A stretch of DNA of 64,000 nt from Curvibacter lanceolatus ATCC 14669 (GCF_000381265.1 NZ_KB906268.1:62001-126000), one strand, 5' to 3'. Shown: positions 43,707 to 53,214, counted from the stretch's first letter. A program made the numbers and translations. The notes: generated from the letters alone by a model not told the origin.

Positions 43707-46700
43707 ATGACACTCAGCGCCCTCAAAGCGCAGATCCAGCAGCGGCTTCCCTCGTCCAGCCTCGGATGGCGCCTGGCCGGTTCGACCTTTGCGTTGGCCG
43801 TGTCCCTGTCGTTTCTGGCCACCCTGGCCGACTACATGCTGTCCTATCGGGTAGACGAAGCCCAGACCCGTGAGCAGGTCTCGCAGCAGGTGCACCCTTT
43901 GCTGTCCAGCCTGGGTCTGGCAGTCTGGAACTACGACAACGATGCCTTGAAGCTAGTGACCCAGGAGCTGTTCAAGCTGCCGGATCTGGCGCTGGTGCAG
44001 GTCATGGAGGCCGGCAAGGTGTTGTCCGAGCGGGGGCGCATGCCTGAGCGCGCGCTGTCCAACGAGTTTTCGATCACCTATGCCTTGCCCAACGGCCCTG
44101 CCCAGGATGTGGGCAAGCTGGTGGTCGTGCTCGACTTCGGTGCCGTGCGATACCGTGCCATGGGTCGTGCCCTGGAAGTGTTTCTGAAGTCGCTGTTCAT
44201 TTTCGTGCTGATCATGGGCGGCTTGCTGTACCTCATGGAGCGACATGTGCTGCGCTACCTGCGGCAGGCGGCTCATTTTGTCGAGGGACTGACCAGCGAG
44301 ACCCTGGACACCGCCCTGGTGATGGAGCGGCCGACGCCACCCGCCACCAAGGACGAATTGACCCAGCTCAGCGACGGTATCAACCGCATGCGTGAGACCC
44401 TGTTGAAGTCGATCGATCAGTTGCGCGCAGATTTGACGCTGCGGGAGCAAGCCCAGGCCGAGATCGAGGCGCTTAACCACGCTTTGGAGTCGCGGGTGGA
44501 AGAGCGCACCCGAGAATTGGAGACGGCACGTCAGCTCGCCGAGGCCGCCGCCGAGAGCAAGTCGCATTTTCTGGCCAACATGAGCCATGAGATCCGCACG
44601 CCAATGAACGCCATCTACGGGATGGGACATCTCTTGCAGAAGACCCCTTTGTCATCACGTCAGCAGGACTACGTGAGCAAGATGCAGCAGGCCGCCGAAC
44701 TGCTGCTGGGCATCATCAATGACATTCTTGACCTGTCCAAGGTCGAGTCGGGCAAGCTCAACATCGAGGCCGCCGAGTTCGAGTTGGACCAGGTGCTGCG
44801 TAACGTGGTGGCCTTGATCGGCGAGAAGGCCGCGGGCAAGGGTCTTGAGCTGGTGTTCTCTGTAGCACCCGATGTCCCTGGCACGCTGGTGGGCGACCCC
44901 TTGCGCATCAGCCAAATCCTAGTGAACTTTGGCAACAACGCGGTCAAGTTCACGGACCATGGCGTCGTGTTCCTCCAGGTCAGCCTGCACAGCCGGGTCG
45001 AAGACCGAGTGACCTTACGCTTTTCCGTGCGTGACACCGGCATTGGCCTGAGCGATGCCCAACAAGGACGGCTGTTCCAGAGTTTCGAACAGGCAGACAG
45101 CTCCATCACGCGCAAGTACGGCGGAACAGGCTTGGGGCTGGCCATCTCCAAACGCTTGGCTGAGTTGATGGGTGGCGAGGTCGGGGTTGAGAGCCAGGAA
45201 GGTCAGGGTTCGCTGTTCTGGTTCACTGCCGAGCTGGGCCTGAGCGACAAGTCCAAGGTGTCAGCCTTGCCCAGCGTTCAACTGCGCGGGCTCAAGGTCC
45301 TGGTGGTCGATGATGTAGAGTCGGCGCGCACGGCACTGGCCGACAACCTCGCGCGCCTGTCGTTTGTACCGACCAGTGTGGGTTCCGGGGCGGAGGCCAT
45401 CGATCGCGTGCGAGCCGCCGACGAGGCGGGTGTCCCGTTTGCCGTGGCCTTGCTGGATTGGCGCATGCCTGGCCTGGATGGGCTGGAGACGGCCCGCATA
45501 TTGCAGGGGCTTGCCTTGGGCAGGCCGCCCGTTTTGATGCTGGTGAGTGCCCATGGGCGAGAGGAGCTTCAGCAGCTGGCCCTGAACCTGGGGGTTGCGC
45601 ACGTGCTGGCCAAGCCAGTCACGTCTTCAGGCCTGTTGGACGCGATGATGCGGGCCTTGCATCAACCCCAGGTGTCTCGGGCCGTGCCGCCGCCTTTTCC
45701 TAAGGCCGTCGAGTCCAGCTTGCCAGCGGAGGCTGGCGCCCGTTTCAACGGCTACAGATTGCTGCTGGCCGAAGACAACCCCGTCAATCAGCAGGTGGCT
45801 ACCGAAATGTTGCGTCTGGAGGGCTTTGAGGTGGACGTGGCAGGCGATGGCGAACAGGCGCTGGCCTGCTTGGCCCGGCAGCGCTATGACGCGGTACTCA
45901 TGGACATCCAGATGCCGAACTTGGACGGGGTGGCTGCCACCCTGGCTTTACGCCGGCAGACCCACCTGAATGATCTTCCAGTGATCGGGTTATCGGCCAA
46001 CGTGCTTGCTGAAGACCGCAGGCGCTGCCTGGCAGCGGGCATGAGCGATTTCGTGGCGAAGCCCATCGAGCCCCAGGAGCTTTTTGCCGCCTTGGGCCTT
46101 TGGCTCCCGGCTCGCCCCCCAGCTGCACCGGCGCCCGAGCCTGCTGCGGCGCCGGCTCAGGAGGTCAGCGACCTCACGCTAGCCGACACCGCTCGGCCTG
46201 TCGCGTGGGCTGCTGCAGCGCCGACGGACTGGTATGTGGAGGGCCTGAACATTCAGGAAGGCTTGCGCAGAATGGGGGGGCGAGTCGAGAGTTATCAGCG
46301 GCTGTTGACCGCCTTCGTCAAGCACCAGGGCCCTTGCGTGGAGCGGGTGGGCTTAGCGCTGGAGCGGGGCCATTGGGCTGATGCTCGGCGCGAAGTGCAT
46401 TCGCTCAAGGGGCTTTCGGCTCAGATCGGTGCGGCCCGCTTGGCCCACTTGGCGCAAGAGTTCGAACTCTGGCTGCACGAGGGGGTGTCGATGTCTGAGT
46501 TCGCCCCACGGGTTGCCGAACTCAAGGCGTGCCTGCAGGATTGTTGTGAGGCCATTGTGCGGGCGCTCCCCGACCAGATTGAGGGTGGGCAACCCGGCAT
46601 TGAGCAGACCACAGACTTGCAGTCATTGCTCTCGCATTTGCTGGGCCTGCTGCAATCCAGCGATGCCAAGGCGGCTCGTTTCCTGACCGACAACGCCGTG

Positions 46701-46832
46701 GCTCTCCAGGCCGGGCTGGGTCTGCGCCGTTTCGAGCGCCTGGCCAAAGCCATCAGCGATTTTGATTACGACACGGCTTTGCAATGGCTGGAGCTGTCCT
46801 CGCCAACCACCCCCACGTCCCATGAACCCTGA
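43707..46832 (+). CDS. Hybrid histidine kinase with two receivers and Hpt
   Basis: The protein is 1041 residues. TM1 is about 23-45, the periplasmic domain about 46-160, and TM2 LFIFVLIMGGLLYL. It continues with HAMP, a coiled coil (EIEALNHALESRVEERTREL), HisKA with H294 (MSHEIRTPMNAI), HATPase (GTGLGLAISKRL), receiver 1 with D584 (LLDWRMPGLDG), receiver 2 with D733 (LMDIQMPNLDG) and C-terminal Hpt with H898 (REVHSLKGLSAQ). This is a complete multistep phosphorelay. Its stop overlaps the HD-GYP regulator by 11 bp, its likely output. Confidence 0.93.
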   Translation: MTLSALKAQIQQRLPSSSLGWRLAGSTFALAVSLSFLATLADYMLSYRVDEAQTREQVSQQVHPLLSSLGLAVWNYDNDALKLVTQELFKLPDLALVQVMEAGKVLSERGRMPERALSNEFSITYALPNGPAQDVGKLVVVLDFGAVRYRAMGRALEVFLKSLFIFVLIMGGLLYLMERHVLRYLRQAAHFVEGLTSETLDTALVMERPTPPATKDELTQLSDGINRMRETLLKSIDQLRADLTLREQAQAEIEALNHALESRVEERTRELETARQLAEAAAESKSHFLANMSHEIRTPMNAIYGMGHLLQKTPLSSRQQDYVSKMQQAAELLLGIINDILDLSKVESGKLNIEAAEFELDQVLRNVVALIGEKAAGKGLELVFSVAPDVPGTLVGDPLRISQILVNFGNNAVKFTDHGVVFLQVSLHSRVEDRVTLRFSVRDTGIGLSDAQQGRLFQSFEQADSSITRKYGGTGLGLAISKRLAELMGGEVGVESQEGQGSLFWFTAELGLSDKSKVSALPSVQLRGLKVLVVDDVESARTALADNLARLSFVPTSVGSGAEAIDRVRAADEAGVPFAVALLDWRMPGLDGLETARILQGLALGRPPVLMLVSAHGREELQQLALNLGVAHVLAKPVTSSGLLDAMMRALHQPQVSRAVPPPFPKAVESSLPAEAGARFNGYRLLLAEDNPVNQQVATEMLRLEGFEVDVAGDGEQALACLARQRYDAVLMDIQMPNLDGVAATLALRRQTHLNDLPVIGLSANVLAEDRRRCLAAGMSDFVAKPIEPQELFAALGLWLPARPPAAPAPEPAAAPAQEVSDLTLADTARPVAWAAAAPTDWYVEGLNIQEGLRRMGGRVESYQRLLTAFVKHQGPCVERVGLALERGHWADARREVHSLKGLSAQIGAARLAHLAQEFELWLHEGVSMSEFAPRVAELKACLQDCCEAIVRALPDQIEGGQPGIEQTTDLQSLLSHLLGLLQSSDAKAARFLTDNAVALQAGLGLRRFERLAKAISDFDYDTALQWLELSSPTTPTSHEP

Positions 46833-47928
46833 AGTGCCAACCATTCTTGTCATCGATGACGCCCCGGCCAATCTGGAGCTGATGGATGCGCTGTTGTCTG
46901 GCCACTACCGGGTGAAAGTGGCCTCGAATGCCGAACGGGGCTTGAGAATTGCTCGGGAGCGACCTGTGCCCGATCTCATATTGCTGGACGTGGTCATGCC
47001 CGGTGTCGATGGCTACGAACTGTGCCGTCAGTTGAAGGCTGAGGTGCTGACAGCGGCCATTCCGGTGATTTTTCTGACGGCCCGCAGCGATGTGGCGGAC
47101 GAGCAGCGAGGGCTGGAGCTCGGCGCTGTCGACTACATTGCGAAACCCATCAGCGCGCCCATTTTGCTGGCCAGGGTACGCAACCACCTGACGCTCAAGG
47201 CGGCGGCAGACTTTCTTCGGGATCGCAACGTGTTTCTCGAGGCTGAAGTACAAAGGCGCGCGGAGGAGGCGACCCAGCGGGCCCATGAGGCACAGCTTTC
47301 CAATGAGATGACCATGGTGGCGCTGGCCTCGATTGCCGAGACCCGGGACAACGAGACGGGCAACCACATTCTGCGTACCCAGCACTACGTTCGCACACTG
47401 GCCGAGCAGGTACAGTCTCACCCGCGGTTTCGTCACCTGCTCAATGAGCGCACCATCGAATTGTTTTTCAAGGCAGCGCCCCTCCATGACATCGGCAAGG
47501 TGGGCATACCCGATCGGATCCTGCTCAAGCCCGGGCGCCTCACGCCGGAGGAGTTCGAAATCATGAAAGGCCACACCACGCTGGGGCATGACGCGATTTC
47601 CAAGGCCTTGCAGCGGGTGGGTGGACACATGCCGGTGCTCGAGATTGCACGCGACATTGCCCTGTCCCACCAGGAAAAATGGGACGGAAGTGGATACCCC
47701 AACGGCCTGGCGGGGGAGGCCATTCCGCTGTCCGCCCGACTGATGGCCATCGCCGATGTCTACGATGCCTTGATTTCACAACGCGTCTACAAGGCGGCCA
47801 TGAGCCACGAAGAGGCGCTTGCCATCATGCGGAACGGTCGTGGCACCCATTTCGACCCCGATCTGCTCGACGAATTCTTTCGGATAGAGGAAGTCTTCCG
47901 TGAGATTGCCCAGCGCTACCTGGACTGA
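46822..47928 (+). CDS. HD-GYP response regulator, c-di-GMP phosphodiesterase
   Basis: The protein is 368 residues from MNPEVPTILVIDDAPANLEL. The receiver has D56 (LILLDVVMPGVDGYE), then a coiled coil and an HD-GYP domain with H222-D223 (HDIGKVGIPDRILLKPG) and GSGYPNGLAGEAIPLSARL. Such RpfG-type proteins hydrolyse cyclic di-GMP. It overlaps the hybrid kinase gene, so the pair probably forms one pathway. Its 3' end overlaps the convergent solute-binding gene by 13 bp. Confidence 0.92.
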   Translation: MNPEVPTILVIDDAPANLELMDALLSGHYRVKVASNAERGLRIARERPVPDLILLDVVMPGVDGYELCRQLKAEVLTAAIPVIFLTARSDVADEQRGLELGAVDYIAKPISAPILLARVRNHLTLKAAADFLRDRNVFLEAEVQRRAEEATQRAHEAQLSNEMTMVALASIAETRDNETGNHILRTQHYVRTLAEQVQSHPRFRHLLNERTIELFFKAAPLHDIGKVGIPDRILLKPGRLTPEEFEIMKGHTTLGHDAISKALQRVGGHMPVLEIARDIALSHQEKWDGSGYPNGLAGEAIPLSARLMAIADVYDALISQRVYKAAMSHEEALAIMRNGRGTHFDPDLLDEFFRIEEVFREIAQRYLD

Positions 47929-48722
47929 ACAGGCTGGGGTGCGACCCATTGCCTGTAACGTTCATCGATTGTGTTTGCGCTGCCGTCCTTAAGCATCTGC
48001 TGCCAACTCTCTCGCAGCGATCGCATCCAGGGCTCAGGGAAGTTGCGATGGCAGGCGAGGTAAAGGTCTACCCGGTTGAATTGCAACACCGGCACCACCT
48101 TGTCCTGCCATCGGTACTGCTGGATTAGCACGGTAGAGGAGTACTGGCTGGAAGCCCAGTACTTGACCCGCCCAGACAACAACTTGCGCGCGCCAGCCAG
48201 TTCGTTGCTGCTGTAGTCCACCGAGTAGCCTCGTGCCGACAGGTGCTCTGCCACCGCATCCAGATGATAGCCGGCGATCAGTTCGCCACGGGCCTGCTCG
48301 AGAGACTGAAGCGGCACGGCTTCTTCTTTGCGCGCGTACAGCAGCCAGGCTGATCGGGCCAGCGGCCCGACCCACTTGAACAAGCCCTCCCGTTCTGGGG
48401 TGCGGGTGGTTGAAAACACGCAGGCCTCGGGTTTATCAAGCGCATACTGATAGGCTCTGGCCCAGGGCAGCAGCTCAAGCCGCTGTTCGATTCCGGCCAG
48501 CGCGAAGATCTGGACCACCTTTTCAACCGAGCTGCCGATGATGCGCCCGTTGGCCAGCATGTTGAGCGGCGGAGAATCCTCGGTGTAGAGCGCGACCACG
48601 GACCGCCCCTGGGCCTGCACAGTGCTGCTCGACGCCCAGCTGGCCAGCGCGATCCACAACAGGAGCCCGCCACGCCCTGCGTGCCGAAGGCCGACGGTGA
48701 ACTTGCTTGTGCTGGCCAACAT
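47916..48722 (-). CDS. Periplasmic solute-binding protein, family 3-like
   Basis: The protein is 268 residues. The signal peptide spans about residues 1-38 (GLLLWIALASWASSSTVQAQ). The mature protein starts GRSVVALYTEDSPPLNMLAN, followed by GSSVEKVVQIFALAG and LFKWVGPLARSAWLLYARKE, typical of SBP_bac_3 proteins not linked to an ABC transporter. No permease is adjacent. Facing the kinase/HD-GYP pair, it could be a ligand sensor for that kinase, but this is only inferred from position. Confidence 0.8.
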   Translation of the reverse strand: MLASTSKFTVGLRHAGRGGLLLWIALASWASSSTVQAQGRSVVALYTEDSPPLNMLANGRIIGSSVEKVVQIFALAGIEQRLELLPWARAYQYALDKPEACVFSTTRTPEREGLFKWVGPLARSAWLLYARKEEAVPLQSLEQARGELIAGYHLDAVAEHLSARGYSVDYSSNELAGARKLLSGRVKYWASSQYSSTVLIQQYRWQDKVVPVLQFNRVDLYLACHRNFPEPWMRSLRESWQQMLKDGSANTIDERYRQWVAPQPVQSR

Positions 48723-49094
48723 GATTCACCCCTTGCACCCATGGACGGGCTGTCTTGCCAGTCGTTGCTCGCCCCGTGACCGGACGGCGACCAGACCATG
48801 AATCCCTGTGCTGCAATAAGCTAGCACAGTGTCATGCCGTGCGTGTGACAGAGTTGAGCATAGGCCAGCCACGCATGGGCGTTGCGTTCGGAGAGTGCAA
48901 ACAAAAACCCGGGAGACCAAGAGGTCATTAATGTCTTCCTAAGAAGACGAGATATGAGCTGTTGAGCTTTTCACACGCTAGGTCAGCGAATCAACCCTCC
49001 GTCGGTACATCACGTCTTTGGGCTTCCATAGCACTTTCTTCCCAACGATCTTGCCCTTGGCTCACCGGGGCAAGCCGGGCTCAGGCCCCGAGGC

Positions 49095-49331
49095 CCAGTT
49101 GAACTTGCCGTTGTGCAAACGGCGCGCAGCCAGCCACAGGCCCTGGCCGTCGTGCACCAGCACCTACATGCGGGTGGCTCGGGCGTTGGCAAACGCATAG
49201 GCGTGGTGAGGCTGGGCTGAGCCAAAGACGGCCATCACCCGGGCCAAGGCGGTGTCGGGGCCAGCTCGCATGTCCATGGGGGCGACCCCGCCAGCCAGAC
49301 CGCGTCGATGCGGATCACCGCAGCCAGTCCT
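49095..49331 (-). pseudogene. tnpB: IS66 tnpB remnant
   Basis: Homology is clear in PMDMRAGPDTALARVMAVFG and HHAYAFANARATRM, then KVLVHD-type sequence (VLVHDGQGLWLAARRLHNGK). A frameshift lies between IRIDAVWLAG and PMDMRAG, TAG replaces a Lys codon after ATRM, and sequence after NWASG is unrelated. It is dead. The stretch 48723-49094 holds no gene I can support. Confidence 0.75.
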
Positions 49332-49719
49332 GCAGCGCGCCCAGGCACTGACCGGCCGCGGCTACGGGCCAATACAGGGTGACAAGGTGATCGCCACGGC
49401 GCAGTTCGATGCGGATATCCGCGCTGGGGGTGGCAAGCGGTATGGAGACAAACCCGGGCGTGGAGACAGAGGTGGTCAATGCAGGAGAAGCCTGAACCGA
49501 GGATGTAACCCGAGCCAATTGAACAGCAGCCTTGTAGGCGGGATCACTCTCGGCCACCCAGCGGCGCACAAGGTTGGCGTTGAGGCTATTGGCCAGGGCC
49601 ACCGCAGCGGCTGAAACGCCCGGGGCTTTGCAGGCCGCGACGATGTCGGCCTTGAAGGAGTCGCTGTAGCGGCCGCGGCGCCGGCTGGGGGATGGGAGAT
49701 TGATTGCTGAAGAGTCCAT
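49315..49719 (-). CDS. tnpA: IS66 TnpA of a broken second copy
   Basis: The protein is 134 residues and starts MDSSAINLPSPSRRRGRYSD. The helix-turn-helix part is FKADIVAACKAPGVSAAAVA, and the C-terminus IRIELRRGDHLVTLYWP is family-typical. The frame is intact, but the partner tnpB is broken and no tnpC remains, so it is a relic. It is a different subtype from the tnpA at 8231-8701. Confidence 0.8.
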   Translation of the reverse strand: MDSSAINLPSPSRRRGRYSDSFKADIVAACKAPGVSAAAVALANSLNANLVRRWVAESDPAYKAAVQLARVTSSVQASPALTTSVSTPGFVSIPLATPSADIRIELRRGDHLVTLYWPVAAAGQCLGALQDWLR

Positions 49720-49844
49720 GTGTCCACCAAGGGGAGTGATTGGTGGGATGGATCCTCAGGGGGCGGCGCAGAGTTGGGTAGATGACTTGCTGAGACGCTT
49801 ACAGTCAAAGGATGCTTGCTGCCGAATGTTGCTGACAACCACTA

Positions 49845-50206
49845 TGCATTGGCTAGGGCCCAGATTCACCAGCAGAGCATTCATGGCCTGGGCTCAGACT
49901 CACGGAATTCGTCACATCCTGATTCAGCCAGGACGCCCGATGCAGAACGGATACATCGACAGCATCAATGGCAAATTCCGCGACGAGCAACTCAACGAGA
50001 GTTGGTTTGAGACCTTGCATCAGGCTCGAACATCCGTGGCCATCTGGCACACGGGTCACAACGACGTCAGACTGCACAGCAGCTTGGACCTCATACCACC
50101 GGCTCGTTTTGCCGAACTGCATCGCCACCGCGCTGGCGATGCAGCTCAACCCCCATTCAACTCAAAAACAAATCGATTAACCTTGAACCTGAATTTCCAC
50201 TTCTGA
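49845..50206 (+). pseudogene. IS3-family transposase C-terminal fragment
   Basis: FTSRAFMAWAQTHGIRHILI, QPGRPMQNGYIDSINGKFRD and NDVRLHSSLDLIPPARFAEL form the last part of an IS3 OrfB integrase. Glu of the usual NGYIESFNGKFRDE is Asp in the first motif. The upstream part of the frame (49700-49845) is unrelated. The GGGGCGGGGCAGATTA at about 50221 resembles an IS3 end. Confidence 0.75.
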
Positions 50207-50350
50207 TTGGTACGTCTGCAAGGGGCGGGGCAGATTAACATTACTTCCGTCAATCGCAGGTCTGCGATGATTATTTATGCGCGATATAAATTAATATTTC
50301 CCAGTCAATTTGATTGATTTTATTTAAACCCCAAACGCAACGACGCTTAG

Positions 50351-50572
50351 TCAACCTCGATAATCATGAACATCGACCCTGGCCATCAATTCACTGGAGA
50401 GATTACTAACAGCCACATATTCCCGCCAGAGACGCAGCGCCAAATCCAAATGCTCAATACGACTCTTTGCCTTTTCACAACTCAACAAATCATCACTAGC
50501 CAAATCATGTCTGGCAATAAATTTCTCAGAGAGCAGCCACTCTTCAAACTCCTCCGTGTGCAACTTTTTCAT
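50351..50572 (-). CDS. Small AT-rich hypothetical protein
   Basis: The product is 73 residues from MKKLHTEEFEEWLLSEKF, with AAAGGA correctly spaced before the ATG. It is helical and acidic, with no membrane segment. No family recognised. The composition is much more AT-rich than the surroundings, suggesting transfer. A 61-codon GTG frame ends directly in front of it (50573-50758), but it contains the 14-bp palindrome and is more likely the promoter region. Confidence 0.5.
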   Translation of the reverse strand: MKKLHTEEFEEWLLSEKFIARHDLASDDLLSCEKAKSRIEHLDLALRLWREYVAVSNLSSELMARVDVHDYRG

Positions 50573-50679
50573 TTAAATTCCTTTCAAGAAAATCTGTCGC
50601 ATTCTCCGATTACCGTTGAGCCAATAAATTTCACAAAATAAAATCAAATTTCCATACACCACAATGAGATGCTTCGGAT

Positions 50680-50693
50680 GTATGAATTCATAC
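50680..50693. repeat. 14-bp palindrome, copy 2
   Basis: GTATGAATTCATAC, identical to 38647-38660. Here it is flanked by imperfect outer arms (ACAATG..GAGA and TCTCGCATTGT), about 110 bp upstream of the 50572 start. It may be an operator. Confidence 0.5.
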
Positions 50694-50792
50694 GATACCA
50701 CTCTCGCATTGTGTCGCCAAATGTACGGACGTGCGAATGCAAAAAAACCTTCCTGCACACTGTTCTTTAAAAATTAATTTATGCCTCTGACT

Positions 50793-51413
50793 CTACTTAA
50801 CTGAAGTTATTTGCTCCAATGAAACGAGAAACTCTGATGCATTTTGAAACCCAATCACCTTCTTGACCGGATCGGTACCGCCATACTGATTGAAGAACAA
50901 GACCCCAGGTGGGCCAAACAAGCCAAACCGCTTCATCAACGCCCGGTCGTCCTTATTGTTGGCCGTGACGTCAGCTTGCAAAAGACGTACTTCACCAAGT
51001 CTCATTTGTACCGAAGGATCACTGAAGGTGAGTGCCTCAAGTTCTTTGCAGGCAACACACCAATCTGCGTAAACATCCAGCATCACAGCCTGTCCACGTT
51101 GGCGCGCTGCCTGCACCTCAGCCTCAAGTTGCTCAAGGGAAGCAACTTTCTTGAAACGCAAGGCTTTGCCTTCATTGGTCGGCACGCCTACTCCACCTTG
51201 GGTCGATCCAAGGCCACGCAAATGAACCAGTGGCTGAACCACGGATTGGCCTCCCGATGCAGCCCCAACCAGCAGTATCGACGCAACAGCAATCGCAGCA
51301 GCCCCCCCGTTCTGGCTGCGACGGGAGTCGGTTTGTGCGAAGCAGTGCTCAGAGACGATCCCCCACGTGCACCCCACTGCAGTGTGGGTTGCTTTAGGCG
51401 CTTTGGCTGCCAA
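50793..51413 (-). pseudogene. dsbD: DsbD C-terminal part
   Basis: The frame keeps the last membrane helix of DsbD (AAAIAVASILLVGAASGGQS, VVQPLVHLRGLGS) and the C-terminal thioredoxin domain with the active site DVYADWCVACKELE. The N-terminal periplasmic domain and seven helices are missing. Residues 1-35 are read from the opposite strand of the joined CDF gene. A complete DsbD moves electrons from thioredoxin across the membrane; this half cannot. Confidence 0.8.
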
Positions 51414-51966
51414 AGAACTGCTGTTCCGCTACATGCTTGAAGTAGCCAAAAGAGTTAAATCAAGTCTCTTGGTGGCAAACGCTTGGCACGCACGTTCGGA
51501 TGCCGCATCCTCACTTATTGTCGGCGTGGGCATCGCTGGAAACTTACTTGGCTTTCCGATCCTGGATCCTATCGCTGCCGCCCTCGTCGGTTTCATGATA
51601 ACCAAAATGGGATGGAGTTTTGCTTGGGATGCATTTCATGACCTGATGGATCGGGCCATCGATGAACAGGAGGTGATGACCATACGCGCAACCCTTCTGG
51701 AGACACCGGGCGTCCTCGGTGTTCACGACATTCGCACCAGAAAGATGGGAGACATGGTGGTCGTTGACGCCCATATTGAGGTCGACGAGACGTTGACCGT
51801 AAAGGAAGGCCACGACATAGCGCTCGAGGCTCGGCATCGTGTGATGCAGCGGCATCGTGTGTTGGGTCTGATGACCCATGTCGACCCCATCGAGGCCCTG
51901 AGGACTGTGGATCAAAATTCGCCGGCAATAAATGTGAGTAGCAAACAAACGAGACGATCATGCTGA
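51367..51966 (+). pseudogene. Cation diffusion facilitator, 5'-truncated
   Basis: The retained part starts at VWVALGALAAKELLFRYML and contains the metal-site helix NAWHARSDAASSLIVGVG (HxxxD), the final helices and the cytosolic dimerisation domain (VLGVHDIRTRKMGDMVVVDA). The first helices, with the other half of the transport site, are missing. Relatives are FieF-like Zn/Fe/Cd exporters. It is fused head to head with the dsbD half at about 51360. Confidence 0.8.
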
Positions 51967-51985
51967 CGTTCGTGAGATTCACTCG

Positions 51986-52654
51986 CTAGCTGCTGTTGGC
52001 CAAACGGTAGCCCAGGCCACGCAAGGTCTGGATGCGCTCGCGCCCGATCTTGCGCCGCAGGTTACTGATGAACACCTCCAGGGTGTTGCTGTCGGTGTCG
52101 TCGTCAAAGCCGTACAGGGCATCGAGCAGGCTTTCGCGGCTGTGGATGCGCTCGGGGCGGCTGGCCATCACGCGCACCAACGCCCATTCCTTGGCCGTGA
52201 GTTCCACCGGCTGGCTGTTGACGCACACTCGGTTACGTGCCAAGTCGATGCTCAAGGCACCCAGGGTGAGCGTGGCTCCTTGGCCATGGGCCCCCCCACG
52301 GCGACGCTCCACGGCGCGCAGCCGGGCCAGCAGTTCCTCGGGGTCAAAGGGTTTGACCAGATAGTCGTCGGCCCCGGCGTCCAGGCCCTGGATGCGGTCA
52401 GTGATCTGGTCGCGGGCCGTCAACACAATGACGCTGCTGTCGGCATGCTGGCGTTGCAGCAAGGGCAGTAGGCCCAGCCCATCGCCGTCGGGCAGATGCA
52501 GATCCAGCAGCACGGCACCCCAGTGTGCCGCCGGTAGGGTGGCACGGGCCTGGGCTAGCGTGCAGACGGTGTCGACCACGAAGCTCTTAGCGCGCAGAAA
52601 GCTGACCAGAGCCTCGCTCAACTGGGGGTCGTCTTCGATCAACAGGATTCTCAT
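51986..52654 (-). CDS. OmpR/QseB-type response regulator
   Basis: The protein is 222 residues. The receiver has D51 (VLLDLHLPDGDGLGLL), E7-D8-D9 and K at VKPFDPEELLAR. The C-terminal winged helix (LTAKEWALVRVMASRPERIH, then NTLEVFISNLRRKIG) follows. It resembles QseB/PmrA-type regulators, which are normally followed by their kinase. Here the CDF fragment follows 20 bp later on the other strand, so the kinase gene seems to have been lost. Confidence 0.9.
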   Translation of the reverse strand: MRILLIEDDPQLSEALVSFLRAKSFVVDTVCTLAQARATLPAAHWGAVLLDLHLPDGDGLGLLPLLQRQHADSSVIVLTARDQITDRIQGLDAGADDYLVKPFDPEELLARLRAVERRRGGAHGQGATLTLGALSIDLARNRVCVNSQPVELTAKEWALVRVMASRPERIHSRESLLDALYGFDDDTDSNTLEVFISNLRRKIGRERIQTLRGLGYRLANSS

Positions 52655-52731
52655 GAGGATCGGATTCTGAACCAGTGAGCGCGATAGATGTCAACTCCTT
52701 GACCTCCTAGACATCATGGTCGCAACAGGCA

Positions 52732-52916
52732 ATGGCAGGGGCCGACCTGTTCCTGAATGGGAAGTCCCTGCAGCAGTTGGAGAGTTTGGCTGGCCTCTCG
52801 CCTCTGAACCGGTTGGGCGAGGCTGCGGATGTCGCCGAATTGGTGTCGTCCTCGTCGGCAAGCATGGTCGATGGATCAACGCGCAGGTCATGAAGACCAA
52901 CGGGGGATTTTCATGA
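52732..52916 (+). pseudogene. Short-chain dehydrogenase C-terminal relic
   Basis: One frame reads LNGKSLQQLESLAGLSPLNR followed by LGEAADVAELVSS, and the next frame KHGRWINAQVMKTNGGFS. Together they are the end of a classical short-chain dehydrogenase, with a frameshift at about 52850. The catalytic part is absent. Confidence 0.75.
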
Positions 52917-53022
52917 ACCAGTTGCACGCTGGATCTAACAAGTGTGTATCCCTCTTGGTCTGACCATCGAGGGGAAAAGCTCCCATTGGACAGACCCAAA
53001 GATTAACAACGGGTATCTCTCA

Positions 53023-53214
53023 CTATCCCTTGCGGCGCCCAAACAAGCGGTGGATGACCTTCGCAATGGCCAATCCACCAACCCCGACAAGGATTGCAAT
53101 GACCACGAGCCCCAGCGCGCCGACCCTACGGGGCTTTTCGGATTTGGCTCTGGACTTGGAGTTCTCCCCCTCGGGGAAAAGTTGGGAAGGAATCGTATCT
53201 TCGTGCACGGGCAC
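53023..53214 (-). CDS. Possible small single-pass membrane protein
   Basis: The product is 63 residues from a GTG (MPVHEDTIPSQLFPEGEN), with a basic stretch, one hydrophobic helix (VGALGLVVIAILVGVGGLAI) and a basic tail (LFGRRKG). The ribosome-binding site is weak (AGGGG). No family recognised. Nothing else is visible between the dehydrogenase relic and 53425. Confidence 0.35.
   Translation of the reverse strand: MPVHEDTIPSQLFPEGENSKSRAKSEKPRRVGALGLVVIAILVGVGGLAIAKVIHRLFGRRKG

Noticed and set aside
46753-47670. A 305-codon minus-strand frame opposite the HD-GYP gene
   Set aside because: It is a shadow frame; the plus-strand protein has all catalytic motifs.
50573-50758. A 61-codon frame directly in front of the small AT-rich gene
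   Set aside because: Its start is a weak GTG and it spans a palindrome and promoter-like AT-rich DNA, so a regulatory region fits better.
52691-52999. A 102-codon minus-strand frame
   Set aside because: It is the shadow of a recognisable dehydrogenase relic on the plus strand.
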